Shown: positions 42,254 to 51,491, counted from the first letter of the stretch. The stretch: 52,598 nt of DNA from Nitrospiraceae bacterium UBA6905 (GCA_002451165.1 DKBH01000039.1:1-52598), one strand, 5' to 3'. The notes: generated by a model not told the origin, from the letters alone. A program made the numbers and translations.

Positions 42254-43471
42254 ATGAAAGTAATATTGAACAAGAAGAATGGAAACAGCATGACGGCTCC
42301 GGGATCGTCTTCAGATAATGTACCTTTCTGTCATAGTCTCTATCATGAAGAAATATTCCATCAGGTGCTGATAACAGAACGCAAAAGGGCTGAGCGTGCG
42401 AACAGAACCTTCATTCTTATGCTGATAGACGTCAAGGATGCTTTCACAGACGTTGAGAAGCCGGCTGCTATTGGAAAGGTAATAGATCTTATCTCTTCTC
42501 TCACGAGAGACACGGACATCAAGGGTTGGTTTAAACAGGAAGCAATTCCGGGGATCATTTTTACTGAGATAAAGGGCAGCCATAAGAATCTTCTCCGGAA
42601 AAAAATAGATCGTAAGTTGCAAGGGGTGTTGGGTAATGAAAAGGCAGATGAGATCAATATCTCCCTGTATGTTTTTCCGGAAGAAGATGAAGGCCAAGAT
42701 GGTGATCGCCAGGAAGGCTCGACGGACATGACGCTGTACACAGATCTCTCCCAAAAAAGAGTGACCAAAAAAACCTCCCTATTTGTCAAAAGAATGATCG
42801 ATGTGTTGGGAAGTCTTTTCGGCATTATATTCTTTTCACCCTTCTTCCTCATCATCCCCCTGTGCATCAAATTCACATCTAAGGGACCGGTATTTTTCCG
42901 GCAGGAAAGGGTTGGCCAGGATGGGAAACGCTTCACATTTCTTAAATTCAGGTCGATGTACGTCAACTGTGATGCAAGTATACATAGGGAGTATATAAAG
43001 AAGCTTATTTGTGAGCAGAGCAGTTACAAAAACGGTAACGGCAACGGCAATGGGGACGGCAACGGAAACGGGAACGGGAAGGACCAGAGCAACAACCATA
43101 AGGATGAGAAAAACATCTATAAGATATGCGATGATCCCAGGGTTACCCCTCTGGGCAGGTTCTTAAGGAAGACGAGTATTGATGAGCTTCCCCAGTTTTT
43201 CAATGTGCTGAGGGGAGACATGTCAATAGTGGGCCCGAGGCCGCCCATACCCTATGAAGTCGAAAAGTACGACGTCTGGCACCGGAGAAGAATCTACGAG
43301 GTTAAACCCGGTATAACCGGACTCTGGCAGGTGAAAGGACGGAGTTCTACAACCTTTGATGAAATGGTGCGACTGGATCTCCAGTACAGCAGGGAATGGT
43401 CGATCTGGCTTGATCTTAAAATTATATTCGCAACACCGTCGGCAGTATTAAGCGGTAGGGGCAGCTATTAG
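42254..43471 (+). CDS. Initiating sugar transferase (polyprenyl-phosphate hexose-1-phosphate transferase) with a GGDEF-like N-terminal region
   Basis: A 405-residue enzyme that starts the repeat unit by moving a sugar phosphate to undecaprenyl phosphate. The C-terminal catalytic domain has its membrane-inserting helix (SLFGIIFFSPFFLIIPL), then KGPVFFRQERVGQDG, FLKFRSM, LRKTSIDELPQF and SIVGPRPP. The first 150 residues resemble a degenerate GGDEF domain (LITERKRAERANRTFILMLIDV), not the usual membrane bundle. A low-complexity (Asn-Gly) stretch from a hexanucleotide repeat interrupts the catalytic domain at residues 260-275. GGAGGG lies nine bases before ATG 42254. Confidence 0.9.
   Translation: MKVILNKKNGNSMTAPGSSSDNVPFCHSLYHEEIFHQVLITERKRAERANRTFILMLIDVKDAFTDVEKPAAIGKVIDLISSLTRDTDIKGWFKQEAIPGIIFTEIKGSHKNLLRKKIDRKLQGVLGNEKADEINISLYVFPEEDEGQDGDRQEGSTDMTLYTDLSQKRVTKKTSLFVKRMIDVLGSLFGIIFFSPFFLIIPLCIKFTSKGPVFFRQERVGQDGKRFTFLKFRSMYVNCDASIHREYIKKLICEQSSYKNGNGNGNGDGNGNGNGKDQSNNHKDEKNIYKICDDPRVTPLGRFLRKTSIDELPQFFNVLRGDMSIVGPRPPIPYEVEKYDVWHRRRIYEVKPGITGLWQVKGRSSTTFDEMVRLDLQYSREWSIWLDLKIIFATPSAVLSGRGSY
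43031..43078 (+). repeat. Hexanucleotide tandem repeat (AACGGN, eight units)
   Basis: Eight consecutive hexamers close to AACGGN encode NG three times, NG (AATGGG), DG and then NG three times inside the sugar transferase. Changes in copy number would add or remove two residues without shifting the frame. Confidence 0.9.
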
Positions 43472-43560
43472 AGCATCTCAAGACAGTGATATCGATAGGT
43501 TCGGAAGCTGTCGGTATGAGCGATCAATAACCTAATGAATCTACATACAGAGGAGGAGTA

Positions 43561-44562
43561 ATGGTCAACATCGGCGTAATAGGATACGGCTATTGGGGGC
43601 CGAATATCGTGAGGAATTTTAACAGCACGGATGGTGCACAGGTTCTTGGCATCTGCGACCCGAGCGAGGAAGCCAGGAAGCGGGCTAAAAAAACAAATCC
43701 CCATATGGAGGTCTATTCCGATTATCGCGAGGTCGTTAGGTCAGCCCAGATAGACATGGTGGCTGTCGTCACTCCTGTCTCGACCCACTTTCAGCTCGCC
43801 AAGGAAGCTCTCGAGAATGGAAAGCACGTTTTCGTGGAGAAGCCCTTTACCGCTTCAGTAGCCCAGGCAGAAGAAATCGTTAATCTTGCGGAAAAGAAGG
43901 GACGCAAGATCATGGTAGATCACACCTTCATCTTTACCGGCGCCGTCCGGAAGATGAAGGAGCTGATCGACGGAGGCTCGCTGGGCGAACTGTACTATTA
44001 TGATTCGATCAGGGTGAACCTCGGCCTGTTCCAGAAGGACATCAATGTCATATGGGACCTTGCACCCCACGACTTTTCGATCATGGATTTTCTCATAGAT
44101 GAAAAGCCGGTGGCGGTGGCATCATGCGGCAAGGCCCACGTGAATGGGAAAGAGGATATCGCCTTTGTTACGGCGTACTTCAATAATAACATCGTCGCTC
44201 ATTTCAATGTGAACTGGCTTTCTCCGGTAAAGATCAGGATGACGCTTGTTGGCGGCGAGAAGCAGATGATGGTCTGGAATGATTCAGTGGCTGATGAAAA
44301 GTTGAGGGTTTATGACAAGGGAATCGAGTTGCATAACAGGGAGAGCATGTACGAAACGCTCGTCAGCTACAGGTCGGGAGACATGTGGTCGCCGAAGGTG
44401 GATCAGACCGAGGCGCTTAAAAAAGAAGTTGAATATTTTCTCGAATGTATATATAACGATGCTACCCCGGTTAATGATGGCCATGCCGGGCTACGAGTCG
44501 TAGAGTTGCTCGAAGGATGTGACAATTCATTGAAGAAAAACGGGAGGATGATCTATCTATGA
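43561..44562 (+). CDS. wbpB: UDP-N-acetyl-2-amino-2-deoxyglucuronate dehydrogenase (WbpB/WlbA-like, Gfo/Idh/MocA)
   Basis: A 333-residue NAD-dependent oxidoreductase. Rossmann motif IGVIGYGYWGPN, the EKPF motif with the conserved Lys, and DLAPHDFSIMDF with the catalytic-position His match WbpB/WlbA. These oxidise the 3-hydroxyl of UDP-GlcNAcA and, in characterised enzymes, recycle NADH by reducing 2-oxoglutarate to 2-hydroxyglutarate. The acetyltransferase gene starts four bases before its end, and an aminotransferase follows, giving the B-D-E set for UDP-2,3-diacetamido-2,3-dideoxyglucuronate. The UDP-GlcNAc 6-dehydrogenase is not in the window. Confidence 0.88.
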   Translation: MVNIGVIGYGYWGPNIVRNFNSTDGAQVLGICDPSEEARKRAKKTNPHMEVYSDYREVVRSAQIDMVAVVTPVSTHFQLAKEALENGKHVFVEKPFTASVAQAEEIVNLAEKKGRKIMVDHTFIFTGAVRKMKELIDGGSLGELYYYDSIRVNLGLFQKDINVIWDLAPHDFSIMDFLIDEKPVAVASCGKAHVNGKEDIAFVTAYFNNNIVAHFNVNWLSPVKIRMTLVGGEKQMMVWNDSVADEKLRVYDKGIELHNRESMYETLVSYRSGDMWSPKVDQTEALKKEVEYFLECIYNDATPVNDGHAGLRVVELLEGCDNSLKKNGRMIYL

Positions 44563-45038
44563 AATATCTGTCCATTGCGGACGATGTGCGGCTGGGAGAG
44601 AACGTGATGCTTGCTACGTTCATCAATCTCTATGGTTGTACGATCGGCGATAACACGAAAATCGGGACATTTGTTGAAGTCCAGAAAAACGCGACCATAG
44701 GGAAGAGCTGCAAAATTCAGAGCCATACCTTCATATGCGAAGGGGTCACCATAGAAGATGAGGTTTTCATCGGCCATGCGGTTACCTTTATTAATGATTC
44801 CTATCCGAGGGCCACGAACATTTCGGGAGGACTGCAGACCGAGGCCGACTGGAAAGTAGAGCCAACGCTTGTGAAGAAAGGGGCCTCTATCGGTTCGGGA
44901 TCGACAATACTCAGCAATGTCACCATAGGAGAAAATGCGATAGTTGGCGCAGGAAGCGTCGTGACGAAGGATGTGCCTAAAAATTCCATTGTGGCTGGCA
45001 ATCCGGCTAAATTCATACGGGAGATAATCTATGAATGA
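44559..45038 (+). CDS. wbpD: UDP-2-acetamido-3-amino-2,3-dideoxyglucuronate N-acetyltransferase (WbpD-like)
   Basis: A 159-residue left-handed beta-helix acetyltransferase built of hexapeptide repeats (IGDNTKIGTFVEVQKNATIG, IGSGSTILSNVTIGENAIVG), ending in VVAGNPAKFIRE-like sequence (IVAGNPAKFIRE). It would acetylate the 3-amino group made by the aminotransferase encoded next. It overlaps wbpB by four bases and the aminotransferase gene by eight, so the three are tightly coupled. Confidence 0.88.
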   Translation: MKYLSIADDVRLGENVMLATFINLYGCTIGDNTKIGTFVEVQKNATIGKSCKIQSHTFICEGVTIEDEVFIGHAVTFINDSYPRATNISGGLQTEADWKVEPTLVKKGASIGSGSTILSNVTIGENAIVGAGSVVTKDVPKNSIVAGNPAKFIREIIYE

Positions 45039-46221
45039 AGTCAAGATTCCTTTCCTCGACCTTGTTACCCCTCATGTAGCTCTTGAAGAGGAGCTGGTCG
45101 CTGTCTTCAAAAAGGCCCTTCATTCTGCCGGGTTCATTGGCGGACCGATGGTCGAAGAATTCGAAAAGGATTTTGCAGCGTTTTGTGGCGTAAAACACTG
45201 TATAGGGGTCAACAGCGGTACGGACGCGCTGAGATTTGCCTTCATGGCCGCAGGTGTAGGCAGTGGGGACATTGTCATTACTGTGCCGAATACGTTTATC
45301 GCGACGACTGAAGCTATTTCGCAGTCAGGTGCCGCTATTGAGTTTGTGGATATTGACGAACGTACCTATAATATGGACACAGAAAAACTTGCCGACTTTC
45401 TCGAGAATCAATGCCACGTTGACGACAAGACCGGAAGGCCTGTATGCAAGAAGACCGGCAAATCGGTTGCGGCGGTGGTGCCGGTTCACCTTTACGGACA
45501 GACAGCTGACATGGATAGGATTACAGACCTTGCGGCGAAGTATCACTTGGTAATCATCGAAGATGCCTGCCAGGCTCACGGGGCGGAGTATTTATCACGA
45601 AAAGAAGACCGGTGGGTAAAGGCCGGATCGATTGGCAGGGCAGCGGCGTTCAGTTTTTATCCAGGGAAAAACCTGGGCGCGTGTGGTGAAGGTGGAGCGG
45701 TAACGACGAACGATGCGGAAATTGCGGCTAAAATCAGAACACTGCGCGACCATGGACAATCCAAGAAGTATTACCACGACATTGAAGGGTATAACGGAAG
45801 GTTGGATGCCATACAGGCAGGCATATTGCAAGTCAAGCTCAGGCATCTCTCTCTATGGAATGAAAGCCGGCGGGAGGCTGCCGGGCGCTATCACGCACTC
45901 TTACGCGGCATTGCCGGAGTGGTAGCTCCATATGAACCCGCATGGGCTAAATGCGTGTACCATCTGTACGTCATCAGGAACCGGAGAAGAGACGAACTCC
46001 AAAAGTATCTTGGAGACAAAAGCATCTTTACCGCACTCCATTATCCGGTGCCGCTTCACCTCCAGAAGTCTTACGAACGCCTTGGCATCAAGGAGGGGAC
46101 CTATCCGGTGGCGGAAAAAGCCGCTAAAGAAATACTTTCCCTCCCTATGTATCCAGGGCTGGAGGAAGTACAACAAGAGCGGGTGGCCCGTGAAATCAGC
46201 GCCTTCCTCGGGAAGGTTTAG
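45031..46221 (+). CDS. wbpE: DegT/DnrJ/EryC1 aminotransferase (WbpE-like)
   Basis: A 396-residue PLP enzyme. NSGTDALRFAFMA binds the cofactor phosphate, EDACQAHGAEY holds the Asp that contacts the pyridine, and FSFYPGKNLGACGEGG carries the Schiff-base Lys. Placement directly after wbpB/wbpD-like genes indicates transfer of an amino group from glutamate to the 3-keto sugar, releasing 2-oxoglutarate, which the WbpB step can consume. It has an insertion around DDKTGRPVCKKTGK not usual in short members. Confidence 0.88.
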   Translation: MNEVKIPFLDLVTPHVALEEELVAVFKKALHSAGFIGGPMVEEFEKDFAAFCGVKHCIGVNSGTDALRFAFMAAGVGSGDIVITVPNTFIATTEAISQSGAAIEFVDIDERTYNMDTEKLADFLENQCHVDDKTGRPVCKKTGKSVAAVVPVHLYGQTADMDRITDLAAKYHLVIIEDACQAHGAEYLSRKEDRWVKAGSIGRAAAFSFYPGKNLGACGEGGAVTTNDAEIAAKIRTLRDHGQSKKYYHDIEGYNGRLDAIQAGILQVKLRHLSLWNESRREAAGRYHALLRGIAGVVAPYEPAWAKCVYHLYVIRNRRRDELQKYLGDKSIFTALHYPVPLHLQKSYERLGIKEGTYPVAEKAAKEILSLPMYPGLEEVQQERVAREISAFLGKV

Positions 46222-46271
46222 ATGACTGCAGAAAGCGGGAAAGCATGTCCGTTGATTATTGGGAGGCATAA

Positions 46272-47381
46272 ATGGATTGTGACATTGCAATAATAGGAGG
46301 CGGTGTAATTGGCCTGGCGATTGCGTCATCATTAGCAGATAGGAAGTCAAATATCTATATTGTCGAAAAGAACGATTCGCACGGCAGGGGGATTAGTTCC
46401 AGAAATAGTGAGGTGATACATGCAGGCATATACTATCCAACTGGGTCATTAAAGGCAGAATTATGCATCGAAGGCAGGCAGCTGCTATATGAGATATGTG
46501 CAGAAAATAAGATACCCCATCTGAAGATCGGTAAACTGATTATTGCTACTTCTGAAGAAGAGATGGCAACCATCGAGCATCTATGGATGAATGCAAAAAA
46601 GAACGGAATCTCGTCAGTTTCATTGGTTGCTCAGGGAAAAATTGCCGAAATGGAGCCACACATCAGGGCGTTCGGCGCTGTCTTTTCACCTGACACAGGA
46701 ATCATTAATGCCCATGCCCTTATGGACTATTATCTCTGTGATGCCAGGTCCAAGGGAGCAGATATTGTTTACGGCACGGAAGTCGTGGGCATTGACAAAA
46801 TAAGCGGTGGGTATCGTATTGCGACGGTAAACAGGAATGGCGAATGCTTTGATTTTGATTCGGAAAGGGTTGTAAATGCGGCCGGGCTGCATGCTGATCG
46901 CATTGCCGGTATGGTCGGAAAGAACTACGTGCAACATTTCTGCAAGGGAGATTACTTCAGCATTAATAATGTGAAAAAAGGGATAGTGCAAAAGCTCATT
47001 TATCCTGTTCCTGAGAAGAATCACGCCGGCTTGGGGGTACATTTGACCCTTGATTTACAGGGGCGCATGAAGTTGGGCCCCGATGCAACCTATATAGATA
47101 GAGTAGAAAATTATATGGTTGACGCGTCAAAAAAAGAGCGGTTTTATGAAGCAGCTGTCAAATTTCTCCCGTTTATTCATAAGGAGGATATTGTTCCCGA
47201 TATGTCCGGTATTCGTCCCAAACTCCAGGCTGCAGGAGAGGATTTTCACGACTTCGTTATTCGTGAAGATCTGCCCGGCTTTGTCAATCTTGTGGGGATT
47301 GAGTCTCCTGGACTTACTGCTGCACCTGCCATTGCGAGATGTGTCAGAGACGTACTGGCCGCAAGATCAGTTTTGGCCTGA
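46272..47381 (+). CDS. FAD-dependent L-2-hydroxyglutarate oxidase-like protein (LhgO family)
   Basis: A 369-residue flavoprotein of the DAO superfamily. The N-terminal dinucleotide motif is IIGGGVIGLAIASSL, followed by SSRNSEVIHAGIYYP, the pattern of L-2-hydroxyglutarate dehydrogenases; GLGVHLTLDLQGRMKLGPDA and VGIESPGLTAAPAIA complete the likeness. Such enzymes convert L-2-hydroxyglutarate to 2-oxoglutarate. It follows wbpE by 50 bases with GGAGG before the ATG. Since WbpB-type dehydrogenases are known to yield 2-hydroxyglutarate, I infer that it recycles that by-product. It could instead oxidise another hydroxy acid. Confidence 0.8.
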   Translation: MDCDIAIIGGGVIGLAIASSLADRKSNIYIVEKNDSHGRGISSRNSEVIHAGIYYPTGSLKAELCIEGRQLLYEICAENKIPHLKIGKLIIATSEEEMATIEHLWMNAKKNGISSVSLVAQGKIAEMEPHIRAFGAVFSPDTGIINAHALMDYYLCDARSKGADIVYGTEVVGIDKISGGYRIATVNRNGECFDFDSERVVNAAGLHADRIAGMVGKNYVQHFCKGDYFSINNVKKGIVQKLIYPVPEKNHAGLGVHLTLDLQGRMKLGPDATYIDRVENYMVDASKKERFYEAAVKFLPFIHKEDIVPDMSGIRPKLQAAGEDFHDFVIREDLPGFVNLVGIESPGLTAAPAIARCVRDVLAARSVLA

Positions 47382-47597
47382 CTTAACCTGCAGCAAACAG
47401 ACAGGTGATTTGCCGAATCGCAGAGAAGTGCTGCTGCAGATACACCTTGAACGCTCTACGGTTATCAGATGGCCGAGACAGCGGCAAAAGTGCAGTCCCT
47501 CGACCCCTTTGAAATAATGATCAGGTAAAAAGGAAGTCTTGGCATAGTCACCGTGCAACATTGCGAAATAATTATGAAAGGAGCTTAAGGAAAAGCT

Positions 47598-48575
47598 ATG
47601 AAGATTGAAGGCAACAGATTCTTGATAACAGGCGGCGCCGGACTCATGGGGTCACATATAACTGACCGGCTGCTGGCAAAAGGGGCGTCTGAAATATTAC
47701 TTCTTGATAACTTTGTACGAGGAAGCATGCACAACATCGAAGATGCATTGAGAGATCCCAGAGTCAGACTCATCAGGGGCGACATTCGCGACCTGGACCT
47801 GCTCAGAGATCTCGCAACAGGAATAGACGGCATATTTCATATGGCGGCCCTGAGAATAACCGCCTGTGCTGAAAATCCCCAGGAAGCTATGGAAGTGATG
47901 CTGGTGGGTACCCATAATGTGCTGCAGGCGACGGTGGAAAAGAAAGTGGGGAGGTTAGTGTACGCCTCGTCTGCATCAGTTTACGGATTGGCTGACGTGT
48001 TTCCTACCTCCGAAGATCATCATGCATTCAATAATCGGACGCTCTACGGGACTGCAAAGATCGCCGGCGAGGGCATGGCACGTTCTTTTGCGGATATGTA
48101 CGGCCTGCAATATGTTGCCCTTCGCTACTTCAATGTATACGGACCCCGAATGGACATCTATGGCAAATATACGGAGGTCCTTATTCGATGGCTGGACCGC
48201 ATCGGAGCAGGCCAGCATCCTCTGATTTTTGGCGATGGTATGCAGACTATGGACCTTATCTATATCGATGACGTGACAGATGCTAACATTATAGCAATGG
48301 AATCTGATGTTACCGACGAAGTATTTAATGTAGCGAGCGGCGTTGAGACAAGCCTCCTGGAGCTGCTGCAGGCAGTGCTGAGGGTCACCGGCTCAACGCT
48401 CACTCCGGAGTTTATGCCGGCGCGTTCGGTGAATCCGGTCCCGCGCCGGCTGGCCGACACAAGTAAGGCGGAAAACTTTCTGGGCTTTAGGGCAAAGGTG
48501 AGCGTGGAAGAGGGATTACGTAGGCTTATTAGCTGGCGGAAGGAAGTATTTGCCCGTACAAGTGCTGTTGCATGA
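47598..48575 (+). CDS. NAD-dependent sugar-nucleotide epimerase/dehydratase
   Basis: A 325-residue extended short-chain reductase. The NAD loop is ITGGAGLMGSH (LMG instead of the usual FIG), the catalytic Ser/Tyr/Lys set lies in SSASVYG and LYGTAK, and LRYFNVYGPR and DLIYIDDV are the substrate-side motifs. It is closest in style to UDP-hexose 4-epimerases. The substrate is probably a UDP-sugar made for this polysaccharide. AAGGA lies seven bases upstream of the ATG. The 216 bases before it hold only an 8-bp inverted repeat (47388-47395 and 47432-47439). Confidence 0.87.
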   Translation: MKIEGNRFLITGGAGLMGSHITDRLLAKGASEILLLDNFVRGSMHNIEDALRDPRVRLIRGDIRDLDLLRDLATGIDGIFHMAALRITACAENPQEAMEVMLVGTHNVLQATVEKKVGRLVYASSASVYGLADVFPTSEDHHAFNNRTLYGTAKIAGEGMARSFADMYGLQYVALRYFNVYGPRMDIYGKYTEVLIRWLDRIGAGQHPLIFGDGMQTMDLIYIDDVTDANIIAMESDVTDEVFNVASGVETSLLELLQAVLRVTGSTLTPEFMPARSVNPVPRRLADTSKAENFLGFRAKVSVEEGLRRLISWRKEVFARTSAVA

Positions 48576-48623
48576 AAGACTTGTATGAAGAATCATTCCC
48601 GCTTTGATTAAGGAGGCATGACT

Positions 48624-49514
48624 ATGCAGGTAAAAAAGGCAATTTTTCCGGTAGCAGGGCTCGGCACACGGTTTCTTCCTGCCACGAAATCTTCACCTAA
48701 GGAGATGCTCCCCCTCATCGACAAGCCTCTTGTCCACTATGTCGTGGAAGAGGCAATTGCCTCAGGGATCGAGCAGGTCCTGTTTGTTACCGGCAGAGGA
48801 AAGAGGGCGATTGAGGATTACTTCGACATCGCCTTTGAACTGGAGGCCCTTCTCCATGACAAGGGAAAAGATGCCGAGCTCGTCCAGATGCGGAAGATAG
48901 CGGAGATGGTGAAAATCTTTTATGTGCGCCAGAAGCAGGCTATGGGGCTCGGGCATGCCATTCTCTGCGGCAGGGAATTTGTCGGCAACGAGCCGTTTGC
49001 AGTGCTTCTGGGAGATGACATTATAGATGCAGACAGGCCCTGCCTTTCTCAACTTCTCGACGTGTACCATAAATACCAGGGGACAGTGCTCGCACTGGAA
49101 CAAGTGCCCATGGAAAATATTTCCTCATACGGATGCGTCAAGGCCAACCAAATAACAGAGGAGGCCTTTGAGGTGCTCGACATGGTAGAAAAGCCAAAGC
49201 GGGAGGATGCCCCCTCGAATCTGGCGATCATCGGCAGATACGTTTTAACTCCCGATATCTTCCCTATTCTGGAAAGACAGCAGCCGGGCAAGGGAGGGGA
49301 GATCCAGCTTACCGACGCCATCCGTAAACTGCTGACCGTGGATGCAGTATATGGCTGTCGTTTCGAAGGAACCCGGCATGACTGCGGTGACAAGTTTGGC
49401 TTCCTGAAAGCCACAGTGGATATGGCCCTGAAAAGGGGAGAATTCAACGGCAAATTCAAAGCGTTCCTCAGGCAGCGCCTGTGCGAATGCGAAGAAACGT
49501 TATCAGTGAGGTAA
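48624..49514 (+). CDS. galU: UTP-glucose-1-phosphate uridylyltransferase
   Basis: A 296-residue nucleotidyltransferase making UDP-glucose. The signature AGLGTRFLPATKSSPKEM is followed by PLIDKPLVHYVVEEA, LLGDDIID and the late GTRHDCGDKFGF. I place the start at ATG 48624 because AGGAGG sits eight bases upstream; the ATG at 48618 is too close to it. The gene lies within the polysaccharide operon and supplies an activated sugar. Confidence 0.95.
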   Translation: MQVKKAIFPVAGLGTRFLPATKSSPKEMLPLIDKPLVHYVVEEAIASGIEQVLFVTGRGKRAIEDYFDIAFELEALLHDKGKDAELVQMRKIAEMVKIFYVRQKQAMGLGHAILCGREFVGNEPFAVLLGDDIIDADRPCLSQLLDVYHKYQGTVLALEQVPMENISSYGCVKANQITEEAFEVLDMVEKPKREDAPSNLAIIGRYVLTPDIFPILERQQPGKGGEIQLTDAIRKLLTVDAVYGCRFEGTRHDCGDKFGFLKATVDMALKRGEFNGKFKAFLRQRLCECEETLSVR

Positions 49515-49522
49515 GAGAAATA

Positions 49523-50770
49523 ATGATTCCTATAGCGAAACCTTTCCTCGGAGAAGAGGAAGCGGCTGCAGCACGGGAAGTAATTTTGTCGGGGTGGCTG
49601 ACGCAAGGACCGAAAGTAAAACAGTTTGAGGATGCCTTCGCATCGTATGTCGGCTCGCCCCATGCCTGTGCGGTTTCAAGTTGTACAACGGCCCTGCATC
49701 TCGCGCTGCTCGCCGTTGGCGTGGGACCGGGAGATGTGGTCATTACCGTTAGTCACTCGTTTATCGCAACGGCTAACTCTGTACGCTATTGCCTGGCTGA
49801 ACCGGTCTTCGTCGATATCGATCCTCAGACCTATAATATCTCAGCCGAAAGTCTCCGGAGGTGCCTGCATGAGGCATGCGAAGTGCGGGATGGGAGACTA
49901 TATTTTAGGGATATTGCGCGAATAGCTGTCGGTGAATCTCCCTTAAAGAACTTCATTTATCCCGGCGCGCCGGCAAGAAAAGATCCTATAGGACGGGTAG
50001 CCGCGATCATGCCAGTCCATCAGATGGGATTGCCCTGCGACCTAGAAGCCATCCTTGACCTTGCTGAAAAGTTTGATCTGCCGGTGGTCGAAGACGCAGC
50101 ATGCGCCATTGGCAGTGAGATAAACATCTCTGGCATGTGGGAAAAGATAGGTAAGCCCCACGGTGATGTCGCATGTTTTTCATTTCATCCGCGCAAGATT
50201 GTTGCAACCGGCGACGGCGGTATGATTACAACAAAGAACCCCGGCTATGACAGTAGGTTTCGGCTTCTTCGCCAGCATGCGATGAGCGTTCCTGATACGG
50301 TCAGGCACAGTTCATCCAAGGTCATCTTTGAGGAATATGCAACTACAGGATTTAATTACCGCATGACCGATGTCCAGGCTGCTATCGGCATCGAACAGCT
50401 GAAGAGACTCCCCCGTTTTCTGGAAGAGCGGAGAAAGCTTGCTGTCCTATATCAGCAGAAACTGAGTGACCTATCCTGGCTGGAACTGCCCTACGAGCCT
50501 GATAACTGCAGGGGCAACTTTCAGAGTTACCCTGTACGCGTAGTCGATCGTTCGCCCGTAAGCCGCGACGAACTGATGCAGCACTTGCTCGATGGAGGGA
50601 TATCCAGCCGGCGCGGCATCATGAATGCACACCAGGAATCTGCATATACTGCAGAGGTGTCGCTTGCGCATTCTGAAAAAGCACGGGACTCCGTAATTCT
50701 TCTTCCGTTGTACACGGGTATGACCGAAGGAGAAGTCGAATCAGTTGTCACGAAAATAAGAAATGTCTAA
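49523..50770 (+). CDS. DegT/DnrJ/EryC1 sugar aminotransferase
   Basis: A 415-residue PLP enzyme beginning MIPIAKPFLGEEE. Cofactor motifs are SSCTTALHLALLA, VEDAACAIGSE and CFSFHPRKIVATGDGG with the Schiff-base Lys. A stretch of about 35 residues (about 112-150, including VRDGRLYFRDIARIAVG) is inserted relative to common members. Its end overlaps the start of an acetyltransferase gene by eight bases, so I infer a 4-amino-4-deoxy sugar that is then N-acetylated. The matching 4,6-dehydratase is not in the window. Confidence 0.87.
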   Translation: MIPIAKPFLGEEEAAAAREVILSGWLTQGPKVKQFEDAFASYVGSPHACAVSSCTTALHLALLAVGVGPGDVVITVSHSFIATANSVRYCLAEPVFVDIDPQTYNISAESLRRCLHEACEVRDGRLYFRDIARIAVGESPLKNFIYPGAPARKDPIGRVAAIMPVHQMGLPCDLEAILDLAEKFDLPVVEDAACAIGSEINISGMWEKIGKPHGDVACFSFHPRKIVATGDGGMITTKNPGYDSRFRLLRQHAMSVPDTVRHSSSKVIFEEYATTGFNYRMTDVQAAIGIEQLKRLPRFLEERRKLAVLYQQKLSDLSWLELPYEPDNCRGNFQSYPVRVVDRSPVSRDELMQHLLDGGISSRRGIMNAHQESAYTAEVSLAHSEKARDSVILLPLYTGMTEGEVESVVTKIRNV

Positions 50771-51413
50771 AAAGCTACTTATCTTTCCCTTCGGCGGCAA
50801 TGGAAAGGAATCTCTCATATCTATTTTGGCGACAAATGAAACTGCGCAGGAATGGGACGTCACGGGGTTCCTCGATGATGACCACTCCCTTCACGGCAAA
50901 GAGTATTGCGGGATAAAAGTTCTAGGAGGACGCGAACTGCTGAAAGATCACGCCGATGCGTTTGTCCTGGCAGTACCCGGCAGCCCAAAAGGCTATCTGA
51001 AACGGAGATTATTGATCGAAAGTCTACCAATCGAGAGATCGCGGTTTGCAACAATTATTCATCCGTCGGTAGTGCAGGCGCCTGATGCCGCTATCGGTTA
51101 CAATACGCTTCTCATGCCGCATGTTGTCGTAAGTTGTAGTGTTCAGGTCGGCAGTCATTGCATCGTGCTGCCAAATACGGTCATTGCCCATGACAGCGTC
51201 GTCAGTGACTACTGCTGCATCGGTTCAAATGTATCGATTTCCGGAGGTGTAAGTATCGGTTCTGAGTGCTACATTGGTTCAGGGGTGAAGGTACGGGAAA
51301 ACGTACGCATTGGCAACCGCAGCCTTATAGGCTTGGGTTCCAATGTGCTTTCAGACATCGAAGAGGGTGTGGTAGCCGTCGGAAATCCTGCAAAAGCCAT
51401 AAGACGCAATTAG
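50763..51413 (+). CDS. PglD/NeuD-like sugar O/N-acetyltransferase
   Basis: A 216-residue protein with an N-terminal Rossmann-like domain (LLIFPFGGNGKESLISIL, VTGFLDDD) and a C-terminal left-handed beta helix of hexapeptide repeats (AIGYNTLLMPHVVVS, VSIGSECYIGSGVKV), closing VVAVGNPAKAIRR. PglD members acetylate the 4-amino group of UDP-linked sugars. Overlap with the aminotransferase gene supports paired action. Confidence 0.88.
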   Translation: MSKKLLIFPFGGNGKESLISILATNETAQEWDVTGFLDDDHSLHGKEYCGIKVLGGRELLKDHADAFVLAVPGSPKGYLKRRLLIESLPIERSRFATIIHPSVVQAPDAAIGYNTLLMPHVVVSCSVQVGSHCIVLPNTVIAHDSVVSDYCCIGSNVSISGGVSIGSECYIGSGVKVRENVRIGNRSLIGLGSNVLSDIEEGVVAVGNPAKAIRRN

Positions 51414-51491
51414 TTGCAGACCTCACCTTTTCAATAGTTACTGCCAATCATAAAGCGCAAAAGGCAATCTAAAAAGAATGGAGATAATGCC

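Noticed and set aside
43031..43078. CRISPR or minisatellite array
   Set aside because: Units are six bases, in frame and coding, with no spacers.
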